From assembly GCF_902506145.1 (NCBI RefSeq), contig NZ_LR733519.1:1004687-1068686 (forward strand): a DNA stretch of 64,000 nt, in the 5' to 3' direction. Position 1 is the first letter of the stretch, and each line of letters starts with the position of its first letter. This DNA comes from Burkholderia sp. 8Y. GTDB lineage: Bacteria; Pseudomonadota; Gammaproteobacteria; Burkholderiales; Burkholderiaceae. A model generated the notes under the pieces. That model saw only the letters and a list, made by a program, of their open reading frames with translations, made no database searches and was not told where the DNA came from. Positions 61,859-64,000 of the stretch are shown here, one piece after another. The translations under genes were made by a program, and so were the position numbers.

Positions 61859-63130
61859 GTGAACACCATGACGATCGCCGCGGACGAGTCACGCGAATCC
61901 AGCGCGCGCCTGAAACGCGAGCTGAAGCTCGTCGATGCGAAAAAGCGCGCGATGGCGCTCGCGCTCATCGCGCCGCTCGCCATTTTCCTGTTTCTGATTT
62001 TCGTGGTGCCCATCGGCGCGCTGCTCACGCGCGCCGTGCAGAATCCAGAGGTCGCGGGCGCGCTGCCGCATACGGGCGCGGCGCTGTCCGGCTGGGATCG
62101 CAAGGCCGCGCCGCCGGACGCCGCGTATGCCGCCCTCGCGCAAGACCTGACGGCGGTCCAGGAAGGCGAGGCGCTCGGTGCGCTCGCCCGCCGTCTGAAT
62201 ACGGAGATTCCCGGCTATCGGTCGCTGGTGGCGAAGACGGCCCGCGCGATGCCGCTCACCGGCGACGACGGCAAGCCGCTCGCGGCGCCGCAGGTGCGCG
62301 CGAGAATCGTCGAAATCGACGAACGATGGAACGATCCGGCGTATTGGCAAGCGATTGCGAAAAACGCGGGCCAATACTCGCCGTTCTATGTGCTGGCATC
62401 GCTCGATCACAAGCAGGACGGCTTCGGCAGCATCGTCCATGCGGACCCCGACCAGTCCATCTATCTGAACGTTTTTGGGCGCACGTTCGTCATCGGCTTC
62501 GCGGTGACGCTCTTTGCGCTATTGCTCGGCTATCCGCTCGCCTACTGGATTTCGACGCTGCCCGCCCGCCGCGCGAACCTTGTCATGGTGCTCGTGCTGA
62601 TTCCGTTCTGGACCTCGGTGCTGGTGCGCGTCGCCGCGTGGATCGTCCTGCTCCAGAGCGAGGGGCTCGTGAACAAGGCGTTGATCGGCAGCGGGCTGAT
62701 TGGATCGCCGCTCGCGCTGCTGTTCAATCGCGTGGGCGTTTATATCTCGATGACGCATATTCTGCTGCCGTTCATGATTCTGCCGCTTTATAGCGTGATG
62801 AAGTCGGTGCCGCCCACGTATCAGCGCGCGGCCGTGTCGCTCGGCAGCCATCCGTTCGCTGCGTTTTGGCGCGTGTACGTGCCGCAGACGTATCCGGGCA
62901 TCGGCGCGGGCGTGCTTCTCGTCTTCATTCTTGCGATCGGCTACTACATCACGCCTGCGCTGCTCGGCGGACCGAACGACCAGATGGTCAGCTATTACAT
63001 CGCGTATTTCACCAACGTGACGATCAACTGGGGCATGGCCTGCGCGCTCGGCGCGTTGCTGCTCGCGGCGACGCTCGTGCTGTACGTGGTGTACGGGCGC
63101 TTCACGCGTTCGAACGTGAGCCTGGGGTGA
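61859..63130 (+). CDS. ABC transporter permease, PotB-like with a large periplasmic insert
   Basis: A 423-residue permease from GTG 61859, which follows CCGGAG at 7 bases. TM1 is near residues 31-58. A long hydrophilic stretch (about 60-203) rich in alanine and charged residues, with PLTGDDGKPLAAP, separates it from TM2 (NVFGRTFVIGFAVTLFALLL). The rest has the usual binding-protein-dependent permease fold and the EAA-like loop SLGSHPFAAFWRVYVPQTYPGIGAG. Ordinary PotB is about 290 residues, so the insert is the unusual point. TTG 61817 and ATG 61868 are other starts. Confidence 0.87.
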   Translation: MNTMTIAADESRESSARLKRELKLVDAKKRAMALALIAPLAIFLFLIFVVPIGALLTRAVQNPEVAGALPHTGAALSGWDRKAAPPDAAYAALAQDLTAVQEGEALGALARRLNTEIPGYRSLVAKTARAMPLTGDDGKPLAAPQVRARIVEIDERWNDPAYWQAIAKNAGQYSPFYVLASLDHKQDGFGSIVHADPDQSIYLNVFGRTFVIGFAVTLFALLLGYPLAYWISTLPARRANLVMVLVLIPFWTSVLVRVAAWIVLLQSEGLVNKALIGSGLIGSPLALLFNRVGVYISMTHILLPFMILPLYSVMKSVPPTYQRAAVSLGSHPFAAFWRVYVPQTYPGIGAGVLLVFILAIGYYITPALLGGPNDQMVSYYIAYFTNVTINWGMACALGALLLAATLVLYVVYGRFTRSNVSLG

Positions 63131-63134
63131 GACC

Positions 63135-63974
63135 ATGAAATTCGCCAAACCGATATTCGCGCCGCATACGTCAGTCGTCGAGCGCATCTGGTATTTCGCC
63201 TTGCGCATCTTTTGCGTGCTGACGTTGCTGTATCTGATTCTTCCGGTGCTGGCGATCGTGCCGCTGTCGTTTTCGTCGAGCACATTCCTCGTCTATCCGA
63301 TTCCCGGCTTCTCGATGCGCTGGTACCAGAACCTCGTCATGTCCGACGAGTGGCGCATGGCCGCGAAGAACAGCTTCATCGTGGCGCCGTCCGCGACGCT
63401 CGTCGCGACGATACTGGGCACGCTCGCCGCCGTCGGACTGACGAAGGCGAACTTCGCCGGCAAGGGCCTGCTCATGGCCGTGCTGATTTCGCCGATGATC
63501 GTGCCGGTGATCGTCGTCGGCGTCGGCATGTATCTGTTCTTCGCGCCGCTCGGCATCGCGAACACATATTTCGGGCTGATTCTGGCGCATGCCGCGCTCG
63601 GCGTGCCGTTCGTCGTGACGACGGTCGGCGCGACGCTGCAAAACTTCAACACGAATCTGGTGCGCGCGAGCCAGTCGCTCGGGGCCAACCCGCTGACCAC
63701 CTTCTTTCGCGTGACGCTGCCGGTCATCGCGCCGGGTGTGATGTCGGGCGCGCTGTTCGCATTCGCCACTTCGTTCGATGAAGTCGTCGTCACGCTGTTT
63801 CTCGCCGGCGCGGACCAGACGACCCTGCCCCGGCAGATGTTTACCGGCATCCGCGAGAACATCAGCCCGACGATTGCCGCGCTCGCGACCATACTGATTG
63901 TCTTTTCGACGGGGCTTTTGCTCACGCTCGAATGGCTTCGCGGGCGAGCGGCGGCGCGGGCCGTGGCGGGCTGA
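63135..63974 (+). CDS. ABC transporter permease, PotC-like
   Basis: A 279-residue permease with six membrane segments. The opening (TLLYLILPVLAIVPLSFSSS) and FPIPGFS-like YPIPGFSMRWYQNL resemble PotC. The EAA loop is RASQSLGANPLTTFFRVTLP. It starts 4 bases after the first permease stop, so the two are co-translated. It completes the ATPase, binding protein, permease, permease unit. The last 26 bases of the window after it are non-coding. Confidence 0.9.
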   Translation: MKFAKPIFAPHTSVVERIWYFALRIFCVLTLLYLILPVLAIVPLSFSSSTFLVYPIPGFSMRWYQNLVMSDEWRMAAKNSFIVAPSATLVATILGTLAAVGLTKANFAGKGLLMAVLISPMIVPVIVVGVGMYLFFAPLGIANTYFGLILAHAALGVPFVVTTVGATLQNFNTNLVRASQSLGANPLTTFFRVTLPVIAPGVMSGALFAFATSFDEVVVTLFLAGADQTTLPRQMFTGIRENISPTIAALATILIVFSTGLLLTLEWLRGRAAARAVAG

Positions 63975-64000
63975 GGGGGCGGGGTGGACCGGCTTGCGGG

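Overview
The window is GC-rich DNA (roughly 63-66 percent by eye, strong G/C third-position bias) that reads as a chromosome segment of a Burkholderia sensu lato bacterium, most likely Caballeronia or Paraburkholderia. The main reasons are a salicylate-type ceoR/llpE-ceoA-ceoB-opcM efflux locus, an aerobic-style cobalamin cluster containing CbiD and CobN, DUF4148 and DUF1328 small proteins, and a CIO-type cytochrome bd oxidase with a DUF2474 subunit. No rRNA, tRNA, CRISPR array, intact insertion sequence or phage was seen.

Layout. 1-8.8 kb: metabolism and transport (VOC protein fragment, SDR, gamma-glutamyltransferase, NCS2 purine permease, AstE-like deacylase, amino-acid binding protein, ChaA-type antiporter, OsmC). 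9-15.4 kb: FAD oxidoreductase, DsbA-like protein, YpfJ-type metalloprotease and cydA-cydB-DUF2474. 15.5-17.1 kb: a decayed island with a frameshifted Asp-rich effector-like gene, a translationally coupled 86-residue partner and a degenerate second copy of the effector-like gene. 17.2-25 kb: mnmH with a Cys-containing YraQ-type permease, ethanolamine ammonia-lyase eutBC, a field of about 104-bp degenerate tandem repeats, DUF1328, OpgC and TerC. 25-45.3 kb: a large cobalamin locus. 45.3-49 kb: small stress and metabolism genes including PPK2. 49-57.1 kb: the efflux locus with its LysR regulator. 57.3-64 kb: DUF4148 gene, MocR-type regulator and a divergent polyamine/GABA-type ABC transporter.

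Cobalamin locus. Four transcription units can be read: (i) minus strand cobL(cbiET)-cbiD-cobK-cobM-DUF4186; (ii) plus strand riboswitch-cobG-cobH-cobI-cbiG/cobJ; (iii) minus strand riboswitch-cobW-cobN-chlI-like-VWA; (iv) plus strand riboswitch-cobE-cobO-cobB-DUF1289. A fifth riboswitch-led minus-strand unit carries the cobalt transporter pair cbtB-cbtA, and a divergent CobC-like phosphatase follows. Together these make the corrin ring from precorrin-2, insert cobalt with CobN, amidate and adenosylate. Early (cobA) and late (cobD, cobQ, cobU/P, cobS/V, cobT) steps are not in the window. The B12-dependent eutBC enzyme lies a few kilobases away, so supply and demand are neighbours.

Most interesting leads: the decayed effector/immunity-like island; the repeat field next to DUF1328; DUF4186 and DUF1289 genes locked into cobalamin operons; two divergent cobalamin riboswitches that are inverted copies of each other; a VWA-only chelatase subunit; and an LlpE hydrolase with Asp where the nucleophile serine should be.
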